This document shows, piece after piece, positions 24,839-33,860 of a DNA stretch of 64,000 nucleotides; the first letter of the stretch is position 1, and the number at the start of each line of letters is the position of its first letter. The notes under the pieces were generated by a model. That model saw only the letters and a program-made list of their open reading frames with translations. It was not told where the DNA came from and did no database searches. This stretch comes from Dyadobacter jejuensis (GTDB lineage Bacteria; Bacteroidota; Bacteroidia; Cytophagales; Spirosomataceae). The translations under genes were made by a program, and so were the position numbers. The stretch covers positions 124,001 to 188,000 of the forward strand of contig NZ_QGDT01000004.1 in assembly GCF_003149085.1 (NCBI RefSeq), read 5' to 3'.

Positions 24839-25141
24839 ATGAGTAAAAGTACAAATCATCTAATCGCCTTTTTGACGGGTGTAGTAACTGGTGCAGCGGT
24901 GGGCATATTATATGCTCCCAATCGGGGTGAAGAGCTCCGTACCCAGCTCACCTTCCGCCTGTCGAAGTACAGAGAGAAACTACAATCGGTTATTGAAGGA
25001 TTAATAGATCGAGAAGCCCAACCCGACAATCAAATGCGTACCGAAAGCGAGCGTGTGGTAAATGATGCCCGGGAAAAGGCCGAAAAATTGTTAGAAGATG
25101 TTGACCGCCTGATGGCACAAATTAAAGGACAAACCAGCTGA
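24839..25141 (+). CDS. YtxH-domain protein
   Basis: The 100-residue protein has an N-terminal glycine/alanine-rich membrane helix (HLIAFLTGVVTGAAVGILYAPNRGEELR, YtxH PF12732) and a charged coiled-coil C-terminus (NDAREKAEKLLEDVDRLMAQ). YtxH-like proteins are membrane-associated and often stress-linked, with no defined biochemistry. A TAAATTTG -7 box lies at 24767-24774. Its TGA overlaps the next ATG by one base (TGATG), suggesting translational coupling to the DUF1573 gene. Confidence 0.85.
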   Translation: MSKSTNHLIAFLTGVVTGAAVGILYAPNRGEELRTQLTFRLSKYREKLQSVIEGLIDREAQPDNQMRTESERVVNDAREKAEKLLEDVDRLMAQIKGQTS

Positions 25142-25572
25142 TGAAAAGGAATGCATACGTATTAGTGCTCTTGATAGGCTTGGCGGCATCATTTACGTCG
25201 TGTAACCAGTCGAGCAGCCAGAAAACCGATGAGGCCATTGCCTCCAAGTTACCTGTAATGACGCTGACCGACAGTGCGTCGTATGATTTTGGTACCGTGA
25301 CAGAGGGGGATATTGTTGAACATACCTTTCATTTCCGAAATGATGGGGAGTTTCCGTTAATTCTCAATAATATTACTTCCTCCTGTGGGTGTACCACGCC
25401 CGAATGGCCCAAAGAGCCTATCGGTCCCAAGGAAGAGTCCAGTATCGTAGTTCGCTTTGATACCAAAAACAAGACGGGGCCGCAGGTCAAAACGATCACC
25501 GTTTACGCCAACACGGAGCCCGCTTTCTCAGAACTAAAACTTAGAGGTATCGTAGATGCTTCCGGTAAATAG
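25141..25572 (+). CDS. DUF1573 lipoprotein
   Basis: The 143-residue product carries a lipoprotein signal (LVLLIGLAASFTSC, lipobox Cys ~21) and a DUF1573 Ig-like domain (YDFGTVTEGDIVEHTFHFRNDGEFPLIL, then SSCGCTTPEWPKEPIGPKEES). The CGC motif and FDTKNKTGPQVKTITVYAN are hallmarks. These proteins are very abundant in Bacteroidota envelopes but their role is undefined. Coupled to the upstream YtxH gene by a 1-bp overlap and followed 47 bp later by yajC. Confidence 0.9.
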   Translation: MKRNAYVLVLLIGLAASFTSCNQSSSQKTDEAIASKLPVMTLTDSASYDFGTVTEGDIVEHTFHFRNDGEFPLILNNITSSCGCTTPEWPKEPIGPKEESSIVVRFDTKNKTGPQVKTITVYANTEPAFSELKLRGIVDASGK

Positions 25573-25619
25573 TCGATTTTTAATATAATAATTCATAAAA
25601 TACCTTATCTATCTTAATA

Positions 25620-25922
25620 ATGAACTTCTCTCTTTTAGCACAAGCGGCCTCCGGTGGCTCCACCGCCATGATTTACCAAGTAGTAATGTGGGTTGGTATC
25701 ATTGGTGTATTTTACTTTTTCATGATTCGTCCACAACAAAAAAAGCAAAAGGAGCAGAAAGAGCTGATCAATAACTTGAAAAAAGGAGATAACGTGGTTA
25801 CGATAGGCGGTATACATGCCAAAGTATATGCGGTAGATGAAGCCGTAGTGACACTAGAACTAGACAAAGGCGTAAAGCTAACCATAGACAAGACTTCGGT
25901 TGCCCGTACGGTAACTGCTTAA
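25620..25922 (+). CDS. yajC: Preprotein translocase accessory subunit YajC
   Basis: The 100-residue protein has one membrane helix (MIYQVVMWVGIIGVFYFFMI) followed by RPQQKKQKEQKELINNLKKGDNVVT, then GGIHAKVYAVDEAVVTLEL, the YajC signature. YajC joins SecDF in the Sec holotranslocon. A perfect 38-bp palindrome begins 2 bp after the stop. Confidence 0.95.
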   Translation: MNFSLLAQAASGGSTAMIYQVVMWVGIIGVFYFFMIRPQQKKQKEQKELINNLKKGDNVVTIGGIHAKVYAVDEAVVTLELDKGVKLTIDKTSVARTVTA

Positions 25923-25923
25923 T

Positions 25924-25961
25924 GATAATAGCCGGGAGCCCATGGGCTCCCGGCTATTATC
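25924..25961. other. Perfect 38-bp palindrome between yajC and ybbR
   Basis: Each arm is 19 nt with no mismatch and no loop; the centre CATG lies at 25941-25944 and the core GCCGGGAGCCC is GC-rich. No T-run follows, so termination would be weak on the plus strand. It may fold as a hairpin protecting the yajC mRNA end or serve as a protein-binding site. An in-frame ATG for ybbR at 25942 lies exactly in its centre. Confidence 0.85.
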
Positions 25962-25992
25962 AGTTCCTTTAGGATTAACCAATGAAATACCC

Positions 25993-26688
25993 GTGAGTGA
26001 AGCGCAAACCAGGAATAATAAGATCAAAACCTTTATAGGTTGTATAATTGCGGCTACCTTTTTTTGGTTAATGAATGTACTCAACAAGGATAATTATGCG
26101 ATCAAGATCAACTATCCTTTACGCATTGAGTACGATCAACAGGCCTTCGTTCCTATGCAGCCCCTGCCTAAGCGGGTGTCGGTCAATGTGTCGGGCGATG
26201 GCTGGAGTTTACTACAGAAGTCGTGGCTCAACTTTAACGCCATGCCGGTAACCTATAAGGTGCTCAATCCCAACCAATCGAGTTATATCAACTCCACCAC
26301 CTTAACCGATCAGATTACCAGTCTTTTTCCCAATCTGAGGGTCAATTATGTCGTTGCCGATACTTTCGAATTAAGCTTCGAGCGCAAATTGCGGAAAATA
26401 ATTCCTATTCGGGTCGATAGTCTGTCTATTAACATGCGGGAGGGATATGTGATTTCTAGCGTTATTAATGTTTCTCCATCGCTAATTTCGGTCGATGGGC
26501 CCATGTCCATTATTCAATCTTATCCGGACACCATTCGTATAAGCGTTCCCACATCCAAAATTCAGAATAATTACGACGAAACCTTACCCATCCCTTTTCC
26601 TATGTCGCCATTGGTAGAGATAAGCCATAAGGATGTGTATGTAAGCTTCGAAGTGGCACAGTTTCTGGGGGACCAAAAAGAAGAGTAA
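25993..26688 (+). CDS. YbbR-like domain protein (CdaR-type)
   Basis: A single N-terminal membrane helix (IKTFIGCIIAATFFWLMNVLNK) is followed by YbbR-like repeats (YPLRIEYDQQAFVPMQPLPKRVSVNVSGDG; later IRVDSLSINMREGYVISSVINVSPSLISVDGP). YbbR/CdaR proteins can bind and regulate the membrane diadenylate cyclase, though no cyclase gene is visible here. I prefer the GTG at 25993, as the ATG at 25942 lies in the centre of a palindrome and its first 17 residues look non-native. coaE starts 3 bp after the stop. Confidence 0.85.
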   Translation: MSEAQTRNNKIKTFIGCIIAATFFWLMNVLNKDNYAIKINYPLRIEYDQQAFVPMQPLPKRVSVNVSGDGWSLLQKSWLNFNAMPVTYKVLNPNQSSYINSTTLTDQITSLFPNLRVNYVVADTFELSFERKLRKIIPIRVDSLSINMREGYVISSVINVSPSLISVDGPMSIIQSYPDTIRISVPTSKIQNNYDETLPIPFPMSPLVEISHKDVYVSFEVAQFLGDQKEE

Positions 26689-26691
26689 ACT

Positions 26692-27306
26692 ATGGGTGTC
26701 GATAAGGCCAACCATCCTTTACAGATCGGAGTAACCGGAGGCATTGGCTCGGGTAAGTCCTTGGTTTGTAAAATATTTTCGTGCTTGCAGGTGCCCATTT
26801 ACGAGGCCGACAGCAGGGCCCATTGGCTCATCAACCATCATGATGCCATCAGGGAGCGTGTGGTTGCCTTGCTAGGGCCTGAGGCTTATGATGCCGCTGG
26901 GGTGTACAACCGTCGGTATGTGGCCGAACAGGTATTTGCCCAACCCGATAAGTTGGCCGCCCTCAATGCCATTATCCATCCAATAGTGCGGCAGGACACT
27001 GCAGAATGGGTGCAACAGCAATCGGGACAGCCCTATATCATCAAAGAGGCGGCTATCATGAAGGCCGCTGGCGATGGCAATAATCTCGATTTTGTGGTCG
27101 TGGTGGAGGCTCCGGAATCCTTGCGGGTTCGGCGGGTGTTACACCGAGACGCGCGGTCTGAGGCCGAAATAAAGGCCATTATTGCCAGGCAAACCACCGA
27201 GCTCGAGCGCAAACAAATGGCCGATTTTGTCATTCATAACGACGAAGTTCAGGCACTAATCCCTCAGGTATTTCACCTTCATCAGTTATTTCTCGCAAAG
27301 TCCTAA
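26692..27306 (+). CDS. coaE: Dephospho-CoA kinase
   Basis: The 204-residue protein has the P-loop GVTGGIGSGKS (~13-23), then VPIYEADSRAHWLI (Asp of the DxD-like site), HPIVRQDTAEWV, the lid segment and the C-terminal ERKQMADFVIHNDE typical of CoaE. It phosphorylates the ribose 3'-OH of dephospho-CoA, the last step of CoA synthesis. Translationally close to ybbR; its 3' end overlaps that of the convergent dnaX by 4 bp. Confidence 0.95.
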   Translation: MGVDKANHPLQIGVTGGIGSGKSLVCKIFSCLQVPIYEADSRAHWLINHHDAIRERVVALLGPEAYDAAGVYNRRYVAEQVFAQPDKLAALNAIIHPIVRQDTAEWVQQQSGQPYIIKEAAIMKAAGDGNNLDFVVVVEAPESLRVRRVLHRDARSEAEIKAIIARQTTELERKQMADFVIHNDEVQALIPQVFHLHQLFLAKS

Positions 27307-29030
27307 AAGTCGACATCGAGCCCTAAAGCCTTTTGGAGGTCTTTAAGATGGGGGTTTTTTTCGGCCAGATAATTGAATTTCTCTGCGGAGGTATAGGGCT
27401 GTCTGTTGACCTCCTGCGGGGCCACCCTAGGTTGTAATTCTAAAGTAGGGGCATCGAATTTTCTTTTTAGGAAACTGAGCAAATCATAGCGCATTCCTTG
27501 AATGGCGTCCATTTGATGGTCGTTGTCGAGGACTATTTCTATGCGATTATCTACCAGTTGAAAGGTCTTTCTTAAGGCTATTTCTTCCGTTGTAGAGTTT
27601 ATTTCCCTTTTTCTTTTATCTGCAAATTGGTACCAAGCCAACTGTAATTTTTCGGATGTCAAGGGTTCTTTCACCACCGGTTCCTCTTCGGTGGGAGTAG
27701 GGGCATCGGCCGTGGGCTGGGGGGTAGTAGCTGCGCCATGCAGGGACGGAGTAAGCAAGGCAGTACTCCGCAGTTTGGAGCGCTTGGGGGGCACGTCGGT
27801 GGCAGCAGGCTGGGCTATGGGGCCGCTACCAGGCTGAGGAGCCGTCTCATTCGGAGCCTTGCTCGGGTTTAAGCTTACGGTATCAACTTTTTTTTTTGCC
27901 GTTTCTTCAACGGCTTGAGGATCCAGGTTAAGGACGTGCGTCAAATTGGCCAGTTTCATCAAGCAGAGTTCGACGAGTAAGCGCTGATTTTTGGCTGATT
28001 TATAGTTGATATCACATTGGCCCGCAATGCTCATGCCCGAAAGCAAAAAGCTAGGGCTAGCGGTAGTCGATTGTTGGGCATACTTTTGCATGGCCGACTC
28101 GGATACTTGTAGTAAGGGTATAGTGACCGGGTCCTTGCTGACGAGCAAGTTGCGGAAATGCTCCAGAAGCCCAACTACAAATAGGTGTCCGTCAAAACCT
28201 TTTCTTAATATTTCGTCAAAAATAATGAGAGACTGAGGGGTGCTGCCTTCCAAAAGGGCGTCTGTCAACCTAAAGTAATAGTCATAGTCCAGCACGTGCA
28301 AGTTCTCCAACACGGCCTCATAGGTAAGCCGGTTGTCGGTAGAAAAGGTCACGTTAAGGTCGAACATCGACAAGGCGTCGCGGAGGCCGCCGTCGGCCTT
28401 TTGGCCAATAAGTTCTAAAGCTTCCTGGTCCACGGTAATGCCCTCCTTGTCGGCTATAAACTGCAGATGCTCCGCGATGTCACGAGGCTGGATCCTGTTA
28501 AAATCGAAGATCTGGCAGCGGGAAAGGATGGTGGGCAGAATCTTATGCTTCTCGGTGGTAGCCAGGATGAAAATGGCATAGGAAGGTGGTTCTTCCAACG
28601 TCTTCAGGAAGGCGTTGAAGGCCGCTTGCGAAAGCATATGAACTTCATCGATGATGTATATCTTATATTTTCCGGTCTGTGGAGGGTAGCGCACCTGGTC
28701 TATCAGGTTGCGGATATCTTCTACAGAGTTGTTGGAAGCCGCATCTAACTCGTGTATATTAAAGGAGGCATTATTTTGAAAACTGACGCAAGACTCACAA
28801 ACTCCACAGGGCTCCACATCTTCAGTTAGTTGTAAACAGTTGATGGTTTTGGCCAAAATCCGTGCACAAGTGGTCTTACCTACCCCCCGAGGACCACAAA
28901 AAAGAAAGGCTTGGGCCAGGTGATTGGTCCGGATGGCGTTTCTTAAGGTGGTGGTGATATGCGACTGTCCTACGACCGATTCAAAGGTTACCGGCCGGTA
29001 CTTTCTGGCCGATACTACAAAATTCTCCAT
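27303..29030 (-). CDS. dnaX: DNA polymerase III subunit gamma/tau
   Basis: The 575-residue clamp-loader ATPase shows ARKYRPVTFESVVGQSHI, Walker A GPRGVGKTT (~46-54), the zinc-binding cysteines (C64, C79-x2-C-x2-C pattern around CGVCESC), Walker B IIDEVHML, sensor 1 LATTEKHKI and the arginine finger region SRCQ. Domain III continues to ~365; a Pro/Ala/Thr-rich linker (~370-450) leads into a C-terminal tau-like domain. I saw no obvious slippery A-run for gamma/tau frameshifting. Confidence 0.95.
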   Translation of the reverse strand: MENFVVSARKYRPVTFESVVGQSHITTTLRNAIRTNHLAQAFLFCGPRGVGKTTCARILAKTINCLQLTEDVEPCGVCESCVSFQNNASFNIHELDAASNNSVEDIRNLIDQVRYPPQTGKYKIYIIDEVHMLSQAAFNAFLKTLEEPPSYAIFILATTEKHKILPTILSRCQIFDFNRIQPRDIAEHLQFIADKEGITVDQEALELIGQKADGGLRDALSMFDLNVTFSTDNRLTYEAVLENLHVLDYDYYFRLTDALLEGSTPQSLIIFDEILRKGFDGHLFVVGLLEHFRNLLVSKDPVTIPLLQVSESAMQKYAQQSTTASPSFLLSGMSIAGQCDINYKSAKNQRLLVELCLMKLANLTHVLNLDPQAVEETAKKKVDTVSLNPSKAPNETAPQPGSGPIAQPAATDVPPKRSKLRSTALLTPSLHGAATTPQPTADAPTPTEEEPVVKEPLTSEKLQLAWYQFADKRKREINSTTEEIALRKTFQLVDNRIEIVLDNDHQMDAIQGMRYDLLSFLKRKFDAPTLELQPRVAPQEVNRQPYTSAEKFNYLAEKNPHLKDLQKALGLDVDF

Positions 29031-29268
29031 GGGTGCAAGTTAGCTTGCCGTCGTGGAATTTCAAAGCCTGGCAGGGCTTACTATTTCCCTTTCCTGCTTG
29101 CATATCGGTCCCTTCTGCGGAGTAAGGGCTTACAACCTGTTGGCTCTTTTTGACTTATCGATGAATATGCTCAAATATTATGGATTGGGATGATGCTTGC
29201 CTGGTGCAAATTTTAAATACGCATTTTATACTCGTACCTTTGTGGCTATTACTATATAAACAGCCGCA

Positions 29269-30273
29269 ATGAAACTACCCGCTACCACCACCGAAGTGGC
29301 CATCCAGCCGGCAAACTGGCAGATGAACTTGCATACCAAGGTTATTACTATGGGTTCTTGTTTTGCTGAGGTACTTGGTCAGCAGCTTTCCGATCATAAA
29401 TTTGAGGTGATGAACAATCCCTTGGCGACAATATTCAACCCCTTGACGATCTCCAAGATCCTTAACCAGGCTGTAGGGGGGAATATCAGTCTATCGCCCT
29501 TATTTATTGAAAATTTAGATGGGATTTGGTTACACCACGATTTTCATTCTAGTTTCTGGCAAACGCGCCGGGAGCTGCTCGAAAGTCATATAAAAAATAA
29601 GTTAGCCCAGGTGCGCGCCTTCCTGCGCGAGGCCGATCTACTGGTGATCACCCTAGGAACGGCTTTCGCATACCGCCATAAAGCGACCAATCAGCTGGTA
29701 GGGAACTGTCATAAGGTGCCCGCCGACCGGTTTGTAAGGGAACTGTTACACCCCGATCAGATCAGCAACGCCTTGGAAGATACCATTTTCCAATTATTGA
29801 CGTATAATCGGAACTTAAAGATTCTGGTTACGGTGAGTCCCGTAAGACATACCCGGGATACATTATCGCTCAACCAGGTCAGCAAGTCTACGTTAAGATT
29901 GGTTTGTCATCGACTCACCGAAAAGTTTAAGCATGTTACCTATTTTCCTGGTTATGAATTGATGATCGATGAGCTTCGCGATTATCGGTATTATAAAGAG
30001 GACCTCATTCATCCGAATCGAATGGCTGAAGACTATATATTTCATGTTTTCGTTCGCCATTTTGTAGAAGAGTCTACCCAGAAATTTATTGAAGAGTGGC
30101 AGTCAGTAAGGCATATGATGGACCATAAGCCTAGGCATGGGTTCACCGAAAGCTATAGGAAGATGCTGCTGGCTGTGGATAAAAAGTTGGTAGAATTGTG
30201 CAAGCAAGTGGATGTTACTTTAGAAAGAATAGAGGTGGCACGTAGGCTAGAGGAATTTTCGGACAAAACTTAA
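29269..30273 (+). CDS. GSCFA-domain protein
   Basis: The 334 residues contain the family-naming motif (ITMGSCFAE, ~25-33) and downstream LLVITLGTAFAYRHK, ILVTVSPVRHTRD and YYKEDLIHPNRMAEDYI, a GDSL/SGNH-like Ser...Asp-x-x-His layout. GSCFA proteins are conserved in Bacteroidota and proteobacteria; biochemical function is unknown, with an esterase/acyltransferase fold suspected. A TACCTTTG -7 box lies at 29235-29242, only ~27 bp before the ATG. Confidence 0.9.
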   Translation: MKLPATTTEVAIQPANWQMNLHTKVITMGSCFAEVLGQQLSDHKFEVMNNPLATIFNPLTISKILNQAVGGNISLSPLFIENLDGIWLHHDFHSSFWQTRRELLESHIKNKLAQVRAFLREADLLVITLGTAFAYRHKATNQLVGNCHKVPADRFVRELLHPDQISNALEDTIFQLLTYNRNLKILVTVSPVRHTRDTLSLNQVSKSTLRLVCHRLTEKFKHVTYFPGYELMIDELRDYRYYKEDLIHPNRMAEDYIFHVFVRHFVEESTQKFIEEWQSVRHMMDHKPRHGFTESYRKMLLAVDKKLVELCKQVDVTLERIEVARRLEEFSDKT

Positions 30274-30397
30274 ACTCAAAGTGTGGAATAGATGTTACAA
30301 TAAGTCAAGGCGGGTTGACGGCCTTTAGTCCAAAGTATATTATAAACTATAAATAAGAGTGATCCTCGTCGGTATTACCGACAAACTATCAGCACGA

Positions 30398-31504
30398 ATG
30401 GGAGAATTTACATTGAATAAGGAAAAGGTATTGGCGGCCTTAAGCACAGTAGAAGAACCAGATCTTAAAAAGGACCTGGTGACGCTTGGGATGGTACAGG
30501 ATATTGAGGTAGGTGTTAATCAGGTGCGATTCACCGTAGTGCTCACCACACCCGCTTGTCCTCTAAAAGAACTTATTAAGAGTCGGTGTGTAGCGGCCAT
30601 TCATACCCTGATAAGCCCCGATGTAGAGGTGGTCATTAATTTAACCGCCAATGTGACTACTGCCAAGCCCACAGGTCCACTATTGCCGGGAGTAAAAAAT
30701 GTCATTGCAATTGCTTCGGGCAAGGGTGGTGTAGGAAAGTCGACCGTCACCGCCAATTTGGCGATGGCCTTGCACCGGTCAGGGGCTAAGGTGGGGATAG
30801 TAGATGCCGATATATTTGGCCCCTCCATTCCGGTTATGTTCGGTGCCGAGGATATGCAGCCCACCATTACCTCCCATAATGGAAAGAATTTGATAAACCC
30901 CATACGGCAATATGGCATCAAGCTGATGTCGATTGGGTTCCTTACCCCACCCGATAGTGCGGTGGTATGGCGTGGACCTATGGCGAGCCAGGCTTTGAAG
31001 CAGTTTTTTGGGGATACCGATTGGGGCGAATTGGATTACTTGTTGATAGACTTACCTCCTGGTACCAGCGATATTCATATTACCTTGGTACAAACTATCC
31101 CGGTAGCGGGGGCGGTCATCGTGACTACTCCTCAAAAGGTCGCTTTGGCCGATGCCACCAAAGGGTTGTCGATGTTCCGTCAGCCACAGATCAATGTTCC
31201 GGTGTTGGGCGTAGTAGAGAACATGGCTTGGTTTACCCCCGCCGAATTACCCGACCACCGCTATCCTATATTTGGCTCGGGTGGTGGCCAGTTGTTGGCC
31301 GATAAATGGGACGTTCCCTTATTGGGACAAATCCCGCTCGTTCAAGGAATACGGGAGGCAGGAGATGCGGGAAAACCCGCTTTTATGGAAGAAAACCAGA
31401 TCGTTATCGATGCCTTCAATGATGCCGCCCAGGCTTTGGCCCAGCAATTGGCCATTAGAAACGCCGAAAAGGCAGAAACTAAAGTGGTGGAAATGAATAC
31501 CTAA
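30398..31504 (+). CDS. Mrp/NBP35-family Fe-S cluster carrier ATPase
   Basis: Residues ~1-95 form a MIP18/DUF59 domain (VEEPDLKKDLVTLGM; TPACPLKELIKSRC) and ~100-345 a deviant Walker A ATPase (ASGKGGVGKSTVTANLA, DADIFGPSIP, IDLPPGTSDIH). The CxxC that bridges Fe-S clusters in canonical Mrp/ApbC is replaced in the ENMAWFTPAELPDHRYPIFGSGGG-type region, as I believe is usual in Bacteroidota. The ATG at 30398 gives a conventional start; an in-frame GTG at 30359 would add 13 residues. A NifU-like scaffold gene follows, consistent with Fe-S assembly. Confidence 0.9.
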   Translation: MGEFTLNKEKVLAALSTVEEPDLKKDLVTLGMVQDIEVGVNQVRFTVVLTTPACPLKELIKSRCVAAIHTLISPDVEVVINLTANVTTAKPTGPLLPGVKNVIAIASGKGGVGKSTVTANLAMALHRSGAKVGIVDADIFGPSIPVMFGAEDMQPTITSHNGKNLINPIRQYGIKLMSIGFLTPPDSAVVWRGPMASQALKQFFGDTDWGELDYLLIDLPPGTSDIHITLVQTIPVAGAVIVTTPQKVALADATKGLSMFRQPQINVPVLGVVENMAWFTPAELPDHRYPIFGSGGGQLLADKWDVPLLGQIPLVQGIREAGDAGKPAFMEENQIVIDAFNDAAQALAQQLAIRNAEKAETKVVEMNT

Positions 31505-31575
31505 TCGATTGCGTATAGGTATTATTTGATTTTAATGGTAAAATCTTGCAACTTAGCATTATAGATTGATTAAAA

Positions 31576-31833
31576 ATGGATTCAAAAGAAAAAACCTTGG
31601 CCTTGATCGAACAGGCTTTAGATACGGTAAGGCCCTATCTGCAGGCCGATGGCGGCGATGTTAAACTCATTGAGATGACAGAGGACCGAACCGTAGTATT
31701 GGAGCTGTTAGGGTCGTGTCAAAGCTGCCCGATGAGTATGATGACCTTTAAGGCGGGTCTGGAGGAGTCGATTCGGAAGGCTGTGCCCGATATCAATAGG
31801 GTAGTGGCCCAAAATGTTCCTTCGTTAGCCTAA
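31576..31833 (+). CDS. NifU C-terminal-domain Fe-S scaffold
   Basis: The 85 residues are a complete NifU-like domain (VRPYLQADGGDVKLIEM; LLGSCQSCPMSMMTFKAGLEESI) with the CxxC cluster ligands at ~52 and 55. Such stand-alone Nfu proteins hold and deliver [4Fe-4S] clusters. It lies 71 bp after the Mrp-type ATPase, forming a two-gene Fe-S delivery unit. Confidence 0.93.
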   Translation: MDSKEKTLALIEQALDTVRPYLQADGGDVKLIEMTEDRTVVLELLGSCQSCPMSMMTFKAGLEESIRKAVPDINRVVAQNVPSLA

Positions 31834-31969
31834 GTTGGTCGATTTAGGATAGGCAAAGCCATTCTGCTTGTAAAATTATTGGTGGGAGGGTTCAACGTAA
31901 TTGGTTCATCTCTATTTGTGCATTATATTGCAGGCATCATTTATGAAATGAATTAATTGTCACTGCCGT

Positions 31970-33721
31970 ATGCGTATTGGAATCTTTTTTGGTGGGCCAT
32001 CCCGGGAGCGTGAAATTTCCTTCTCTGGAGGAAAAACCGCTTTTGAATATTTAGATCAGTCATTATTTGAACCCGTTCCGGTCTTCGTCGATAGCTTCGG
32101 TCGGTTTATTTTACTCAATAATTCGCTGATGTACCGTCCGGGAATCCGGTCGTTTTACCCCGCCGTCGACGGGCAGAATGGTAGTTTTAACCTATATATT
32201 GAATCTTTTCCTGAACTGGCCCAAAAGCCAGTTCCAGCAGAAATAGGAGTCGAATTGCTTCCTACCGATTTTGGGAAGCATTTCGACTTTGCTTTTTTAG
32301 CCATGCATGGTCCCGACTGTGAGGATGGGGCGATCCAAGGTTTGCTCGAATGGTATCGGATTCCCTATAGCGGACCGGGACTTATGGGCTCGGCACTGGC
32401 TATCGATAAGATTCTTCAAAACGATATGATTGCCTTGGTCAACCAGCAGGAGAAGAAAAGCTGGACCTTGACGCATCACCAGTGGATTCCACAGGAACAA
32501 GAAATATTGTTTAGGGTGCTCAAGAAGCACCTTGGGCTGCCTTTGGTGATCAAGGCTCCCCATCAAGGCTCTTCCATTGGGGTGGCCATCGTGAAGAACG
32601 ATTCGCTGGAGGAATTTATATCGGCCGTTGATCAGTGTTTTTTCCAACTAACCCTTCGGGCCCCGGAATGGCTGGGGTGGAATCAGTCGCAAAAGCAGAA
32701 TTGGGCACAGCGAATAGCCAATTTGGACGAAGGTATAGGCTATCCTGTGATGGCCAATGGACTGGAGCTAATACACCACCCCGACACGCTGATAGCCTTT
32801 GTAGAAGGATATTTTGGAGCGAATCCATCCGGTGAATTGCTCTTGAGTAGTTCCAATGCCGAAGACCAGGTGTTGATCGAGGAGTTTATCGAAGGTCAGG
32901 AGTTTTCTTGTGGCTGCATACAATTCGACAACGGAGAGCCCCTTGCCTTACCCCCCAGTGAGGTGGTAAAAATGGTTGATGTCTTCGATTTTAATTCCAA
33001 ATACAAGCCAGGGGCTAGCCGTAAGCGAATTCCTGTAGATACTACTTTAGAAAAAAACCAGGAGATACAGCAGATGATTACCGCTGTTTTCAAGCAGCTG
33101 GGTATGACGGCCTGTGTCCGGATCGATGGATTCCTTACGGCCGATGGGCGGATATTGCTCCATGACCCCAATACCATTCCTGGTATGTCGCCTACCTCAT
33201 TTATCTTCAAGCAAATGGCCGAAATAGGCCTGGATGTCACCCAAGCACTTACCTATCTAGTTCGACAGTCGCTCCGGGAGCGCATTCGTCTGGGAAAGAA
33301 CACTTGGGAGTGGCGTAAGCTTTTGAAGGAACTGGATGTCGCTATTATTGAGCGGTCTACTGGTAAAAAGAAGCAAATCGGCGTTCTTTTTGAGGATAAT
33401 AATGACCAGTATCAGTTGGCAAGACAAAGATTTGGCGCCATCAATGCCACAGGAACGCAGGAGGCCATCCCCGTACTACAGGCCAAGGATGGGTCGGTGT
33501 ATCGGCTCACCAAACCGATGATGTTTAAAGATACGATTGTGGATGTGCAGGATCTGATGGAGCGGCCTCGACATGCCCTATTGCAGGAGACTAGCCAAAG
33601 GGCACAGACACTTACCCACTTTTTTGCCGGAACGGTTGATTTTGAGATATATAAGGTAAAAGATAAAGATTTAATAGGATCTATCGATGAATGGGTGGTA
33701 GTGAGTCAAGATTATACCTAA
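31970..33721 (+). CDS. D-alanine--D-alanine ligase family protein, long form
   Basis: The N-terminal ~430 residues are an ATP-grasp ligase: IGIFFGGPSREREISFSGG, AMHGPDCEDGAIQGLLE, YSGPGLMGSALAIDK, LPLVIKAPHQGSSIGV, and the catalytic loop HDPNTIPGMSPTSFIFKQM. With 583 residues it is far longer than typical Ddl (300-370): there is an insertion around ~215-300 and a ~150-residue C-terminal domain (from ~440, GKKKQIGVLFEDNN). It may form D-Ala-D-Ala for peptidoglycan, or a related dipeptide; family membership is clearer than substrate. A terminator follows. Confidence 0.82.
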   Translation: MRIGIFFGGPSREREISFSGGKTAFEYLDQSLFEPVPVFVDSFGRFILLNNSLMYRPGIRSFYPAVDGQNGSFNLYIESFPELAQKPVPAEIGVELLPTDFGKHFDFAFLAMHGPDCEDGAIQGLLEWYRIPYSGPGLMGSALAIDKILQNDMIALVNQQEKKSWTLTHHQWIPQEQEILFRVLKKHLGLPLVIKAPHQGSSIGVAIVKNDSLEEFISAVDQCFFQLTLRAPEWLGWNQSQKQNWAQRIANLDEGIGYPVMANGLELIHHPDTLIAFVEGYFGANPSGELLLSSSNAEDQVLIEEFIEGQEFSCGCIQFDNGEPLALPPSEVVKMVDVFDFNSKYKPGASRKRIPVDTTLEKNQEIQQMITAVFKQLGMTACVRIDGFLTADGRILLHDPNTIPGMSPTSFIFKQMAEIGLDVTQALTYLVRQSLRERIRLGKNTWEWRKLLKELDVAIIERSTGKKKQIGVLFEDNNDQYQLARQRFGAINATGTQEAIPVLQAKDGSVYRLTKPMMFKDTIVDVQDLMERPRHALLQETSQRAQTLTHFFAGTVDFEIYKVKDKDLIGSIDEWVVVSQDYT

Positions 33722-33740
33722 CAACCTAAATTTTTTTAAG

Positions 33741-33768
33741 AAAGGAACATGATACTGTTCCTTTTTTC
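33741..33768 (+). terminator. Intrinsic terminator after the ligase gene
   Basis: AAAGGAACA (33741-33749), six-base loop, TGTTCCTTT (33756-33764) and a T-run. Lies 20 bp after the stop. Confidence 0.8.
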
Positions 33769-33860
33769 CTAAATTTCCAGATAAAGGTTTTAGCGATCTT
33801 GTACGAAGACCTATTAACCAATGAGTTTTCAATCGACATTTCAACAAAATCAACATACGA

